Shown piece after piece: positions 21,777 through 29,113 of a DNA stretch of 33,012 bases (its first letter is position 1; each line of letters opens with the position of its first letter). This DNA comes from Candidatus Woesearchaeota archaeon (GTDB lineage Archaea; Nanobdellota; Nanobdellia; Woesearchaeales; JACPBV01): contig JAHWHQ010000121.1 of the NCBI GenBank assembly GCA_019323195.1, positions 1-33,012 of the forward strand, in the 5' to 3' direction. A program made the translations under genes and the position numbers. The notes below the pieces were generated by a model. The model saw nothing but the letters and a program-made list of their open reading frames with translations. It had not been told where the DNA came from and ran no database searches.

Positions 21777-22037
21777 AGAGGCTTAGAGGAAAAATCCAGG
21801 TTCTTTAAGGCATTAGGTGAGCCTATACGCCTTAAGATAATAGGATTCCTGCTGGGAAAAAGGGAATGCACCTGCATCTGCGAATTGAGCAGCTTTCTTA
21901 TCAGAGACCAGTCGGTAATATTCAGGCATGTGCAGATACTGAAAGATGCGGGCATATTGAATACCAAGAAGGAGTCAAGATGTCTTATGTGCTGCGTCAA
22001 GGACAAGGAAAGCATTAAAAAAATGCTGGAGGTTTAG
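21768..22037 (+). CDS. ArsR/SmtB family metal-responsive repressor
   Basis: This is a winged-helix repressor of about 90 residues that should release DNA on binding a metal or metalloid. The opening 'SRFFKALGEPIRLKIIGFLL' is typical ArsR, and the recognition helix region is 'DQSVIFRHVQILKDAGIL'. The Cys cluster 'RECTCICEL' occupies the site of the classical ArsR metal-sensing motif ELCVCDL (helix alpha-3), and three more Cys lie in 'SRCLMCCV', so a thiol-based sensor of soft metals or As(III)/Sb(III) is likely. The frame extends upstream to a TTG at 21750, but the TATA box favours ATG 21768 or 21774. It is followed by the Cys-rich peptide and permease genes, which it presumably controls through the operator at 21754-21777. 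Confidence 0.88.
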   Translation: MQMRGLEEKSRFFKALGEPIRLKIIGFLLGKRECTCICELSSFLIRDQSVIFRHVQILKDAGILNTKKESRCLMCCVKDKESIKKMLEV

Positions 22038-22038
22038 G

Positions 22039-22149
22039 ATGAAAGGCAAAAAGAAAGGTTTTTTCAGTCGGTTGGCAGATAGATTGGACAAAAAGCTTGA
22101 AAAAAAGTGTAAGGCAAAGGGATGCTGCTGTTCTGAGAGAAAGAGATGA
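22039..22149 (+). CDS. Small basic Cys-rich protein, 36 aa
   Basis: This is a short gene embedded in the arsR operon. It starts one base after the arsR stop (TAG 22035-22037), with a good Shine-Dalgarno GGAGGT (22028-22033) 5 nt before its ATG. Its TGA (22147-22149) overlaps the permease ATG (22146-22148) as ATGA. The product is strongly basic: a MKGKKKGFF start, a helix 'SRLADRLDKKLEKKC', and a 'KGCCCSERKR' tail with three consecutive Cys plus one more before it. I know no family for it. The four thiols and the position between a metal sensor and an exporter suggest metal binding or delivery to the permease, but this is inference. The tight spacing on both sides supports a real, translated gene. 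Confidence 0.65.
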   Translation: MKGKKKGFFSRLADRLDKKLEKKCKAKGCCCSERKR

Positions 22150-23105
22150 TACAGGATATTATCAATTGGGCTTTGTACTCCCTGGCAGGGTTGGACCCTG
22201 GCGCAAGATGGGTCAAATCCCTTAATTTTTTTATCTATGATTCTATAAAGATAATCCTGATGTTGTTTGTGATGATCTCTATAATAGGATTCTTAAGGAC
22301 ATATCTCCCGCAGGATAAGGTAAAAAGGTGGATAACCGGGAAGAGGCATGGGATGAGCAATCTGGTTGCATCATCACTTGGGGCTGTAACGCCGTTCTGC
22401 TCATGCTCGTCTATCCCTTTTTTCCTGAGTTTTTTGGATGCAGGCGTTCCTCTAGGTGTTGCATTCTCTTTCTTGATAACCTCTCCTTTGGTCAATGAAT
22501 ACCTTGTTGTTTTGATGCTTGGTTTTTTTGGCTGGAAAATAACAGCAGCATACGTTGTAAGCGGAATTCTTATCGGTGTTGTTTCAGGACTTATCTTGGG
22601 AAGGATGAAGCTCGAGAAGCACCTTGTAAGGGATATGGTCCCTGGAAATGATCCAGCTAAAAAAGAAGAGAGTTATGCTGGAATCAGGGAAAGGATTAAT
22701 TTTGGATTTAAAGAAGCCTTATCAATAATCAAAAAATTATGGGCCTGGATTCTGGTTGGTGTAGGTATTGGGGCAGTTATCCATAACTATGTGCCTTCAG
22801 CAGCTGTACAGTCTATTGTGAGCAAAGGGGGGTTATTTGCTGTCCCATTGGCAGTTATCCTTGGGGTTCCGATGTACGGCAGCTGCGCTGCCATCATCCC
22901 TATAGCGGTTGTTCTTTTTGAGAAAGGGGTTCCGTTAGGGACAGCGCTTGCCTTTATGATGGCGACAGCAGCATTAAGCCTGCCTCAGGCAGTGATCTTA
23001 AGAAGGGCCCTGAAACTTAAGCTGATAGCGATATTCTTCGGAATAGTTGCATCAGCAATTATCCTTACAGGATATCTCTACAATTTTCTCCAGGCAATAA
23101 TCTAA
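22146..23105 (+). CDS. ArsP/YraQ-type permease (DUF318)
   Basis: This 319-residue polytopic membrane protein, with about eight to ten hydrophobic segments, belongs to the permease family that includes the organoarsenical exporter ArsP and putative Cu/Zn exporters. The diagnostic motif 'VTPFCSCSSIPFF' (81-93) contains the paired cysteines, and the pseudo-symmetric second motif 'GVPMYGSCAAIIPI' (240-253) keeps one Cys. A charged cytoplasmic loop lies near 153-190. It is translationally coupled to the 36-residue Cys-rich peptide and downstream of an ArsR repressor, so metal(loid) efflux is the likely role. The ion cannot be decided. The redox-active thioredoxin-like gene that often accompanies this family is absent here. 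Confidence 0.88.
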   Translation: MIQDIINWALYSLAGLDPGARWVKSLNFFIYDSIKIILMLFVMISIIGFLRTYLPQDKVKRWITGKRHGMSNLVASSLGAVTPFCSCSSIPFFLSFLDAGVPLGVAFSFLITSPLVNEYLVVLMLGFFGWKITAAYVVSGILIGVVSGLILGRMKLEKHLVRDMVPGNDPAKKEESYAGIRERINFGFKEALSIIKKLWAWILVGVGIGAVIHNYVPSAAVQSIVSKGGLFAVPLAVILGVPMYGSCAAIIPIAVVLFEKGVPLGTALAFMMATAALSLPQAVILRRALKLKLIAIFFGIVASAIILTGYLYNFLQAII

Positions 23106-23124
23106 AACAGATAAGAAAACCAGA

Positions 23125-24381
23125 TTAAGGAGGAACAACCCTCATTATCTTCCCTGCAATCTCAGGGTACATGGATATGAAGCAAAGCTCTTCCTCTGTC
23201 AATGGCTTCTGCGTGTGCACATTGGCAAACCTTACCAGCTCTAATATCCTGTTTGCCTCATTATCATCCTTGAATTCAACGCAGAATTTTCCTTTTTCGC
23301 ACAGCTTGTCCATGACATGTATGAATCCCTTTATCCCGCCGTATTCGCCTGTTGTTATCTGCCTTCCTGTCTCGAAGAAATCCAGTTCCCCTCTCCCCAG
23401 CTCCTCGTAATCATAAAGCTCGTAGTTTCTTCGGTCTTTTAATGCTCCGTCTGCATGTATGCCTGATTCATGTGCAAATGCATTGCTTCCGACCCCTACC
23501 TGGTTGTGCGGTATAGGGATCTTAAACGCATAAGATGCGTATTTTGCCAGGTTGTATGATTTTTTCAGGTCCGCATCCTGCAGGGCTTTTGAATAGCTGC
23601 TGTAAAAGCCGGATGATTTCCTTAATGCAAGCAGGACAGAAAGCATATCAGCATTCCCTGCCCTCTCTCCTATGCCGTTTATTGTCGTGTTTATATAAGC
23701 ATCCTGGCCTGCGTCGATGCACGCCTTTGCGCCTGCTATGGAGTTAGCCACAGCCATTCCAAGGTCATTATGGCAGTGCAGCTCGATAGGCATCTTGACA
23801 TTTTCAGCGAGCTCCTTTATCCTGTCATGTATTGTCATAGGATCATCATAGCCTAATGTATCGCAGTACCTCACCCTGTCTGCGCCGTTCTCTTTTGCAG
23901 CCAGTGAGAAATCAGTAAGATATTTCATGTCTGTCCTTGAGGCATCCTCTGCATTGACCCCTACTGTTTCTGCACCCAGCTCCTTCGCCCTCTTCAATGC
24001 CTCTACCATAAGCTTAATGACGTCCTCTCTTGTCTTCTTGCCCTGGAACTTCCCCGTAATCATCTGCTCAGATGTGGATATTGAGATATTGAAATGCTTT
24101 ATCTCAGGAACATTCCTGAATGCCTTCTCGACATCCTCTTTTATCGCCCTGGTCCAGCCGGCAAGCCTCATCCGCTTCAGAGCGCCGATCTTGGCCAGTT
24201 CAAGGTTTCCGTTCAGGTAGTTTACCTCATGGTTTGTTACAGGAAAGCCGAACTCGGACTGGAATACCCCCATCTCATCAAGCTTAAGGTTTATTATGGT
24301 CTTTTCCAGCTTTGCCAGACCTACCCTGGAAGTCTGGACCCCGTCCCTGTTGGTCACGTCAATGATGTGTATCTTTGGCAT
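23125..24381 (-). CDS. 2-isopropylmalate/homocitrate synthase family enzyme (DRE-TIM metallolyase)
   Basis: This enzyme of about 418 residues joins acetyl-CoA to a 2-oxo acid (Claisen condensation). Signatures are 'DVTNRDGVQTSR' (start of the barrel, with the catalytic Arg-Asp pair), 'GVNAEDASRTD', 'ELHCHNDLGMAVANSIAG' (metal-binding His-x-His), 'NGIGERAGNAD' and 'GVGSNAFAHESGIHADG'. It fits LeuA, NifV/AksA-type homocitrate synthase, or Re-citrate synthase equally. The C-terminal leucine-regulatory domain of LeuA is absent (the protein ends about 60 residues after the catalytic part), which argues for the homocitrate or Re-citrate branch. No other leucine or lysine pathway genes are nearby. 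I choose ATG 24381 (MPKIH) because GGGGGTG lies 6-7 nt upstream; a GTG at 24390 is possible. Confidence 0.85.
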   Translation of the reverse strand: MPKIHIIDVTNRDGVQTSRVGLAKLEKTIINLKLDEMGVFQSEFGFPVTNHEVNYLNGNLELAKIGALKRMRLAGWTRAIKEDVEKAFRNVPEIKHFNISISTSEQMITGKFQGKKTREDVIKLMVEALKRAKELGAETVGVNAEDASRTDMKYLTDFSLAAKENGADRVRYCDTLGYDDPMTIHDRIKELAENVKMPIELHCHNDLGMAVANSIAGAKACIDAGQDAYINTTINGIGERAGNADMLSVLLALRKSSGFYSSYSKALQDADLKKSYNLAKYASYAFKIPIPHNQVGVGSNAFAHESGIHADGALKDRRNYELYDYEELGRGELDFFETGRQITTGEYGGIKGFIHVMDKLCEKGKFCVEFKDDNEANRILELVRFANVHTQKPLTEEELCFISMYPEIAGKIMRVVPP

Positions 24382-24491
24382 TATGAGCACCCCCCCATTG
24401 CCTGTATTAACATATTTAATAGAGTATAATAGAGTATTATAGTAATGCAGAATTGTTTTTAAGGTTTTTGCTATTTATAGTATGTCCGCTG

Positions 24492-24530
24492 TTCAACCTA
24501 AAGGCTGCTGACCTGCATTTTCAACACAGC
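24492..24530 (+). repeat. Partial copy of foldback element (3' arm only)
   Basis: Bases 24503-24530 match 11505-11532 with one difference over 28 positions (key part GACCTGCATTTTCAACAC), and CCTAA just before corresponds to CCTTA there. No 5' arm is found upstream. It ends 2 bp from the stop of the YkgJ-type gene. It shows that the 11333-11532 element belongs to a dispersed family. Confidence 0.65.
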
Positions 24531-24532
24531 AA

Positions 24533-24841
24533 CTACTTCTCAAAATGCCTGTCAAAAGCCAGCACAGCAGGCTTGCAGCTGCCCTTTACCAGTTCTGACG
24601 GGTACTGCCTGCATATCCTGGGCCTTGCTTGATATATAATGCAGGAGGTACTTTTCCCCCTTTTCAGGAACATGCACCATCCTTTCTTTTCTTTTATGTA
24701 GCTGTTGTTGAGGTTGTCAGTATAGATGAAGTCTTCTTCCTTATAGCCTGCTTTCTTTATCCTTTCTATGTCTGCCTTATACAGCCTTGGGGACCTGCAG
24801 CATTCACCGCATTTTTTGCACTTAAATTTTTTTTTCATCAT
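24533..24841 (-). CDS. YkgJ-type Cys-cluster protein (UPF0153)
   Basis: This small protein, about 102 residues, has the CxxxCxxCC family signature of YkgJ proteins: 'CKKCGECCR' near the N-terminus, then 'WCMFL', 'SCIIYQARPRICRQYP' and a final Cys. The family is believed to bind zinc or iron, or an iron-sulfur cluster, but has no settled function. ATG 24841 (or 24838) is preferred to the upstream TTG because GAGAGGT sits 5-8 nt before it. It starts 14 bp after the HTH-regulator stop, so the two form an operon. Its stop is directly bordered by a partial foldback repeat. Confidence 0.85.
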   Translation of the reverse strand: MMKKKFKCKKCGECCRSPRLYKADIERIKKAGYKEEDFIYTDNLNNSYIKEKKGWCMFLKRGKSTSCIIYQARPRICRQYPSELVKGSCKPAVLAFDRHFEK

Positions 24842-24855
24842 CAAATACCTCTCTT

Positions 24856-25737
24856 TTATTCAAACTCCTTAAGGAACTTTATAAGCTCTGATGCTTTCTC
24901 AAACTCCATGAACTCCTTCTTTGTCAGGGCAGGTATTTCCTTTGGCTTTTTCTTCCTGTATATCGTCAGCCTGTCAGCATCCACCAGCTTGGATAAGGAG
25001 TCAAGCCCCGGCCCTGGCTTATCCCCCACCTTTGTCAGTATCAGCTCATCCTTCTTCTTTGCGATGACATCAAAAGGAACCTTTTTGGTGTCAACAGCCT
25101 CAAAGCCAAGGTCAGAGTATTTCCTTACAACATCGCCACTTGCAGCAGGATGTCGCTCTATATGCCTTAGCTCTGATTGCCTCTCAAAGACGTTTATCTT
25201 GTCAAATACAGAATGCCCGAAGATATCATAGATCTTCAGGGCCTTGTTGACAGTGACATCAGCCTGTCCTTTCTCATACCTCTGCACCATCTTCTTGCTG
25301 ACCCCAACCTTCCTTGAGATGTCCCCTAATGATATGCCTTCCTGCTCCCTTATCCTCTTTATCTTATCCCCTAAGACCCTTGCGGTAGGCCCTGCCCTGC
25401 CTGACCTTATGAAAGGGAACTTATTCTCGACAGAGTTCCTGAACGTGCTGAAGTTAAGCGTATAGATGCCGCATCTTGAATAGACGATATTGTCATAAAG
25501 CCTGTTCCCTGCTTTCTCTGATATTACCAGTGGAGACGCCCCTATGTAAGATGCAACATGTCGCATCTGGCTTGCATATTCCTCTGATATTGAATTGGCA
25601 TCCTCAAGGACCTTGATAAGCAGGATCCTTTTTTCATTCCTTGCAAGTATGTCAAATGCTGTCCTTGTCAGTGATTTTATTGTATAGCCTTTTTTAAGAA
25701 GATATATGCCCACCTTCTCGACTATTCCTGTCTTCAT
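24856..25737 (-). CDS. Archaeal XRE-type HTH transcriptional regulator
   Basis: This regulator of about 293 residues has a three-part layout. The N-terminal domain (about 1-110 of the mature form) has a nuclease-fold look ('FDILARNEKRILLIKVLED', like the Mrr/restriction-like core found in the archaeal COG1395 family). A central XRE helix-turn-helix follows ('LGDKIKRIREQEGISLGDIS', then 'RKVGVSKKMVQRYEKGQ'). The C-terminal domain has a related alpha/beta pattern ('GFEAVDTKKVPFDVIAKK'). The start at 25737 (MKTGIVEKV) is favoured over 25815, because the palindromic TATA at 25761-25770 lies 28 bp upstream and the longer version would overlap the cytidylate kinase start. Its targets are unknown. 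It is divergent from cmk and leads the ykgJ-type gene. Confidence 0.82.
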   Translation of the reverse strand: MKTGIVEKVGIYLLKKGYTIKSLTRTAFDILARNEKRILLIKVLEDANSISEEYASQMRHVASYIGASPLVISEKAGNRLYDNIVYSRCGIYTLNFSTFRNSVENKFPFIRSGRAGPTARVLGDKIKRIREQEGISLGDISRKVGVSKKMVQRYEKGQADVTVNKALKIYDIFGHSVFDKINVFERQSELRHIERHPAASGDVVRKYSDLGFEAVDTKKVPFDVIAKKKDELILTKVGDKPGPGLDSLSKLVDADRLTIYRKKKPKEIPALTKKEFMEFEKASELIKFLKEFE

Positions 25738-25760
25738 ATAAACTCCATAACCAATGGTAA

Positions 25761-25770
25761 TATTTAAATA
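25761..25770. promoter_or_regulatory. Shared palindromic TATA box, divergent promoter
   Basis: TATTTAAATA is a perfect palindrome centred at 25765.5. It is 27.5 bp from the cmk ATG (25793) and 28.5 bp from the HTH-regulator ATG (25737), so one box can drive both leaderless genes in opposite directions. Confidence 0.6.
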
Positions 25771-25792
25771 TATAAGGTCCTGAGCCAATGCC

Positions 25793-26347
25793 ATGATAAT
25801 AACAATAAGCGGCATAGCAGGCTCAGGAAAATCAACGATAGCTAAATTACTGGCAAAAAAGCTTGATTACAGGCATTATTCTGTCGGGGACTTTATGAGG
25901 GAGCTGGCAAGACAGAGAAGCCTTACCCTTCTTGAGCTTAGCAGGGAAGCAGAGCAGGATAAGGGGATAGACCTTGAGCTTGACAGGAAGCAGATAGAGA
26001 TAGGAAAGACCGAGGATAACTTTGTTATCGATTCCAGGCTTGGCTTTCATTTCATCCCCAGCTCAGTAAAGGTCTTCCTTGATGTTGAACTGAACGAGGC
26101 TGCAAGGCGTATCTTCGATGAGAAAAGGCAGCATGAGCAGTACAGGGACATACAGGAGTCTATAGAAAAGATAAAGGCGAGGATAAGGTCAGAAGGCAGG
26201 CGCTATAAGGAATACTATGACATAGATTACAGGGATAAGAAGCATTATGATATAATCATTGATACGACCAGCATAAAGCCAGAAGAGGCGGTCAGGAAAA
26301 TACTGGATTCTATGAAATCAAAAAAATCGTTGGTAACCCCTAACTGA
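25793..26347 (+). CDS. cmk: Cytidylate kinase (archaeal type)
   Basis: This enzyme phosphorylates CMP and dCMP with ATP in pyrimidine nucleotide synthesis. It has 184 residues, as usual for the archaeal form. The P-loop 'GIAGSGKSTIAKLLAKKL' spans 7-24. The CMP-binding segment 'YSVGDFMRELARQR' follows, then 'NFVIDSRLGFHFIP' (about 76-89) and the lid with paired basic residues ('KIKARIRSEGRRYKEYY'). The last residues 'SLVTPN' and the TGA stop are encoded by the first hairpin of the IS200/IS605-like sequence at 26321-26435, so the natural C-terminus has probably been replaced. ATG 25793 is fixed by the TATA 27.5 bp upstream. Confidence 0.93.
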   Translation: MIITISGIAGSGKSTIAKLLAKKLDYRHYSVGDFMRELARQRSLTLLELSREAEQDKGIDLELDRKQIEIGKTEDNFVIDSRLGFHFIPSSVKVFLDVELNEAARRIFDEKRQHEQYRDIQESIEKIKARIRSEGRRYKEYYDIDYRDKKHYDIIIDTTSIKPEEAVRKILDSMKSKKSLVTPN

Positions 26348-26435
26348 AGTCATAGATTTAACCACACGATTTTTAGGATATTTGAAATTGCTACATCCCC
26401 CGATTGAAGTCGTGGGGTATTGCAATTTCAAATAT
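26321..26435. mobile_element. Two tandem hairpins resembling an IS200/IS605-type end
   Basis: Hairpin A (26321-26374) has arms AAAAAATCGT and ACGATTTTT with a bulged TGGT/ACCA extension. Hairpin B (26378-26435) has perfect 14-bp arms ATATTTGAAATTGC/GCAATTTCAAATAT enclosing CCCC...GGGG (26397-26400/26414-26417). Both loops carry a similar sequence (CCCTAACTGAAGTCAT and CCCGATTGAAGTCGTG). The motif CCCC-GATTGAAGTCGT-GGGG resembles the subterminal hairpin at the ends of archaeal IS200/IS605/IS1341 (tnpB) elements. No tnpA or tnpB gene is present, so it is a solo end or a small derivative. Hairpin A overlaps the last codons and stop of cmk. Confidence 0.55.
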
Positions 26436-26628
26436 AACCATTATAACCATATAACCATAGATGTATATAATATCTTAAAAAAGTATTTATGCTGATTCTT
26501 ATTCATTTGCTGGAATAAATATGGCTTTCCAGTGATAGCGGATATATCTCTGAAATGATTTACAATCATGGTATGGATTGAGTGGTTAATCCATGGTTTT
26601 ATGATTATATCGGGAAGAAAAATGAGGG
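26436..26628 (+). promoter_or_regulatory. AT-rich upstream region of surface-protein gene
   Basis: No gene is seen. The region begins with short repeats of ATAACCAT (26434-26459). A perfect inverted repeat ATGGATT (26573-26579) / AATCCAT (26588-26594) lies immediately before the TATA-like GGTTTTATGAT (about 26594-26604), a plausible operator. ATGAGGG at 26619-26625 may serve as a ribosome-binding site for ATG 26638. Confidence 0.35.
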
Positions 26629-26637
26629 TTGTTTGAA

Positions 26638-29064
26638 ATGCGAAACGGACTGGAAGGGTTACTGCATACGCCTGGCATACATCATGTATCTAAGCATATT
26701 ATAGCAGAGCATATAGCAAAGCATAAGGAGAAATACCTTGCTGGAGGAGCAGCATTGTTTTTCTTGTTAGCTCCATCCTCTAAGGGAAAGTTAGGTACTA
26801 TCCCTGTATTTGTCAAGCCAGCCTATTCGGCGGATTCAGATTATCATCCTACTACCATACGATTAGCATGGGACCTTAATACAGAGCCTGATATGTGGAA
26901 ATATATTATTCAGGGGAAGGGAATAAGATGGGATGGTGAAGAACGATTTATCCAGGTAGAGGTATTGCATCCAAAACATGAGACAGAACCTATAAGCCTA
27001 GAATCTGACTGCACATATACTTTTGCTGCATATGCTGTTGATACATCAGATTTTTCATCTGATAAGAGTAATGAGGTAGTATATACAACCTACAATGAAA
27101 AGCTTTCTGGGCTAAGGGTTGAGCATCCTAATGTTGAGGAGCCCCCTGTTGACAGCACTTCCAAGATCAAAAGGAGATTAGTGTGCAATCGTAATTATAC
27201 TGGGCCCTGTATGGGGTACGTATTTATGGTTAGAAGAGCAGGGGGTCCAGAAGTAAAATACTTTGTACCACAGCCGGCAATTGGAGTAGATCCCTCCAAG
27301 GAATTCCTTTTTGAGCAGAACGGAGCATATTTTGTGGATGCAGAATCTATTAATTTCGACCGTAACTCTTCTCCCAATCATGGTGAGATATTGTATCTGG
27401 CAGGAGCCATCCATCTCAATGATAAAACCCCGCCTATATTAACAGTTGATGAGATACCGCAGTTCACCAACAAGCCCAGCATAGTCGTTTATGGGACTGT
27501 CTATGATGATTCTCATGTTGATGTTGACCTTTCCGGAGAAAACCTGCCCCATTCAGGTGAGATCATAAACGAAGGCATAGGCCCATGGTCTTGTAAAGTG
27601 GACCTGAAAGAGGGGACTAATCAGGTCCTGGTAACAGCAAAAGACATAAACCAGAATATGACAGAGGTTCCCCTTACGATACAGCGTGTTGATGACTTCA
27701 CCCCGCCTGAAGGCGGATTAAATGTCCATTCAGGAAAATTAAGCATCGCATATACCGACCAGCTGCCTGGGAAAGGGCAGTTATTCCTTAATGATAAATT
27801 GGTAAAGGAATTCAATTTCAGCAGCTCCCAGACCTATAAAGGAAGCCTTATGTCCATGATATCTTTAGACCAGCTCCTGTACGATGAAAATAAGCTGTCA
27901 ATGGTATTGACAGACGTTGTTGGAAATAAAACTGAATTAGAGGGCATTATCTACTCCTCATTAAAGGTTGTTGATAATGCAGAAACTCCTGAAGCCAATT
28001 TAGCGTGGAATACCATGTCTAAGTATGCAAAGCCTGTTGAGCTTGATGGAACCAACAAGACAGACGGCAATTCAGGCCTGGCATTCCCTGCAGAGTTCTC
28101 AGGAAACCAAAAGGGCGTTGCTTACTGGGAAAAAAGCCTGCAGGAGCCCATCCCTTTAGGCAAGAAGACAAGCCTGCAGGTCCATAATTCAGATGAGCTT
28201 AAGGATACTGACTTCCAGATCGCCTACCGTATAGGAGGAAAATGGTATGTCAGCGATAAGACACGCATAAAGCCAGATAAAGACCAGGACTGGACAAACA
28301 TAACCTTTGACAATTATAATCTATGGACCTTGGGCTCATTGAACGGAAAAAGTTCAGTTGAACTTGAGCAGATGCTTAATGCCAATAGCCAGCTAAGGAA
28401 AAGAGGGAAGACCATCAGAGAGCTGCATGATGTTGAGCTGTCATGCAATGATTACAGCTCCCTCATGGTTGAGGAAGTAGCATTCGTATTCTATGATGGA
28501 AGGGTATTTCCTCATAGCAGAAATAAAAGAGAGAAAAGGTATGTGCAGTCTGCCTTTCCTATTGTAATTGTTGACGGCTGGGCTGTTTTTGACGGCATTA
28601 AGATAGCAGACCCTGCAACCTCCTATAAAGACGGAGAATCTCCATGGTTCAACTATTATACCATGGGTCTTACAATAAAGGATCTTGAAGAGGCAAATGA
28701 ATTTATAATCTCCTCACAGGGTATCAGGAAGAATGACCTGAAAAATGGAAAACATATTTACTGGATCCCTGTTATTTTCACAGATGATGCAGGGAATAAG
28801 GCAAAGACCTATATAAGGGTTCCCGAAGGCTTTTATGATTTGACTTTAGGTAAAGATAGGTTCATAACCGGCAGAGGTGATGAGCCGATGGATTGGGGGA
28901 AGGCTGAAAAATTTACCTATGGCTTATTTAAATTTCCTATATTTTTAAAAGGATATAATAATCGCTTTAAGCATTCTGGTATTGATATTAACCAGCCTAA
29001 TGTTGAGATTAATAATGTTCGGACGGGTGAGATGTTCCATTATTCCCCCAGGGGCAACCGCTGA
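26638..29064 (+). CDS. Large secreted or surface protein with Fn3-like and Ig-like domains, 808 aa
   Basis: This protein is probably exported. Near the N-terminus an amphipathic His-rich stretch is followed by a hydrophobic segment 'YLAGGAALFFLLAPS' and a possible cleavage site after 'KPAYSA'. Then comes an Fn3-like domain ('TIRLAWDLNTEPDMWKYI' to 'DKSNEVVYTTY', about 75-156). An Ig-like domain follows ('DKTPPILTVDEIPQFTNKP' to 'NQVLVTAKDINQN', about 270-350), of the kind that precedes enzymatic or adhesive domains in surface proteins. The remaining 450 residues contain beta-rich segments ('YRIGGKWYVSDKTRI') and no known catalytic motif. There is no C-terminal anchor, so the N-terminal segment may stay as the anchor. 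The start at ATG 26638 is more likely than the TTG at 26629. It faces the giant surface-protein gene across 49 bp. Confidence 0.65.
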   Translation: MRNGLEGLLHTPGIHHVSKHIIAEHIAKHKEKYLAGGAALFFLLAPSSKGKLGTIPVFVKPAYSADSDYHPTTIRLAWDLNTEPDMWKYIIQGKGIRWDGEERFIQVEVLHPKHETEPISLESDCTYTFAAYAVDTSDFSSDKSNEVVYTTYNEKLSGLRVEHPNVEEPPVDSTSKIKRRLVCNRNYTGPCMGYVFMVRRAGGPEVKYFVPQPAIGVDPSKEFLFEQNGAYFVDAESINFDRNSSPNHGEILYLAGAIHLNDKTPPILTVDEIPQFTNKPSIVVYGTVYDDSHVDVDLSGENLPHSGEIINEGIGPWSCKVDLKEGTNQVLVTAKDINQNMTEVPLTIQRVDDFTPPEGGLNVHSGKLSIAYTDQLPGKGQLFLNDKLVKEFNFSSSQTYKGSLMSMISLDQLLYDENKLSMVLTDVVGNKTELEGIIYSSLKVVDNAETPEANLAWNTMSKYAKPVELDGTNKTDGNSGLAFPAEFSGNQKGVAYWEKSLQEPIPLGKKTSLQVHNSDELKDTDFQIAYRIGGKWYVSDKTRIKPDKDQDWTNITFDNYNLWTLGSLNGKSSVELEQMLNANSQLRKRGKTIRELHDVELSCNDYSSLMVEEVAFVFYDGRVFPHSRNKREKRYVQSAFPIVIVDGWAVFDGIKIADPATSYKDGESPWFNYYTMGLTIKDLEEANEFIISSQGIRKNDLKNGKHIYWIPVIFTDDAGNKAKTYIRVPEGFYDLTLGKDRFITGRGDEPMDWGKAEKFTYGLFKFPIFLKGYNNRFKHSGIDINQPNVEINNVRTGEMFHYSPRGNR

Positions 29065-29113
29065 ATCTCTGTATTTTCTTACCACCTAGGCCAATTCATA
29101 ATTAGATATTTCC

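Noticed and set aside
26434..26459. CRISPR-like short repeats (ATAACCAT)
   Set aside because: The units are about 8-9 bp, directly tandem and without spacers; this is a simple AT-rich repeat.
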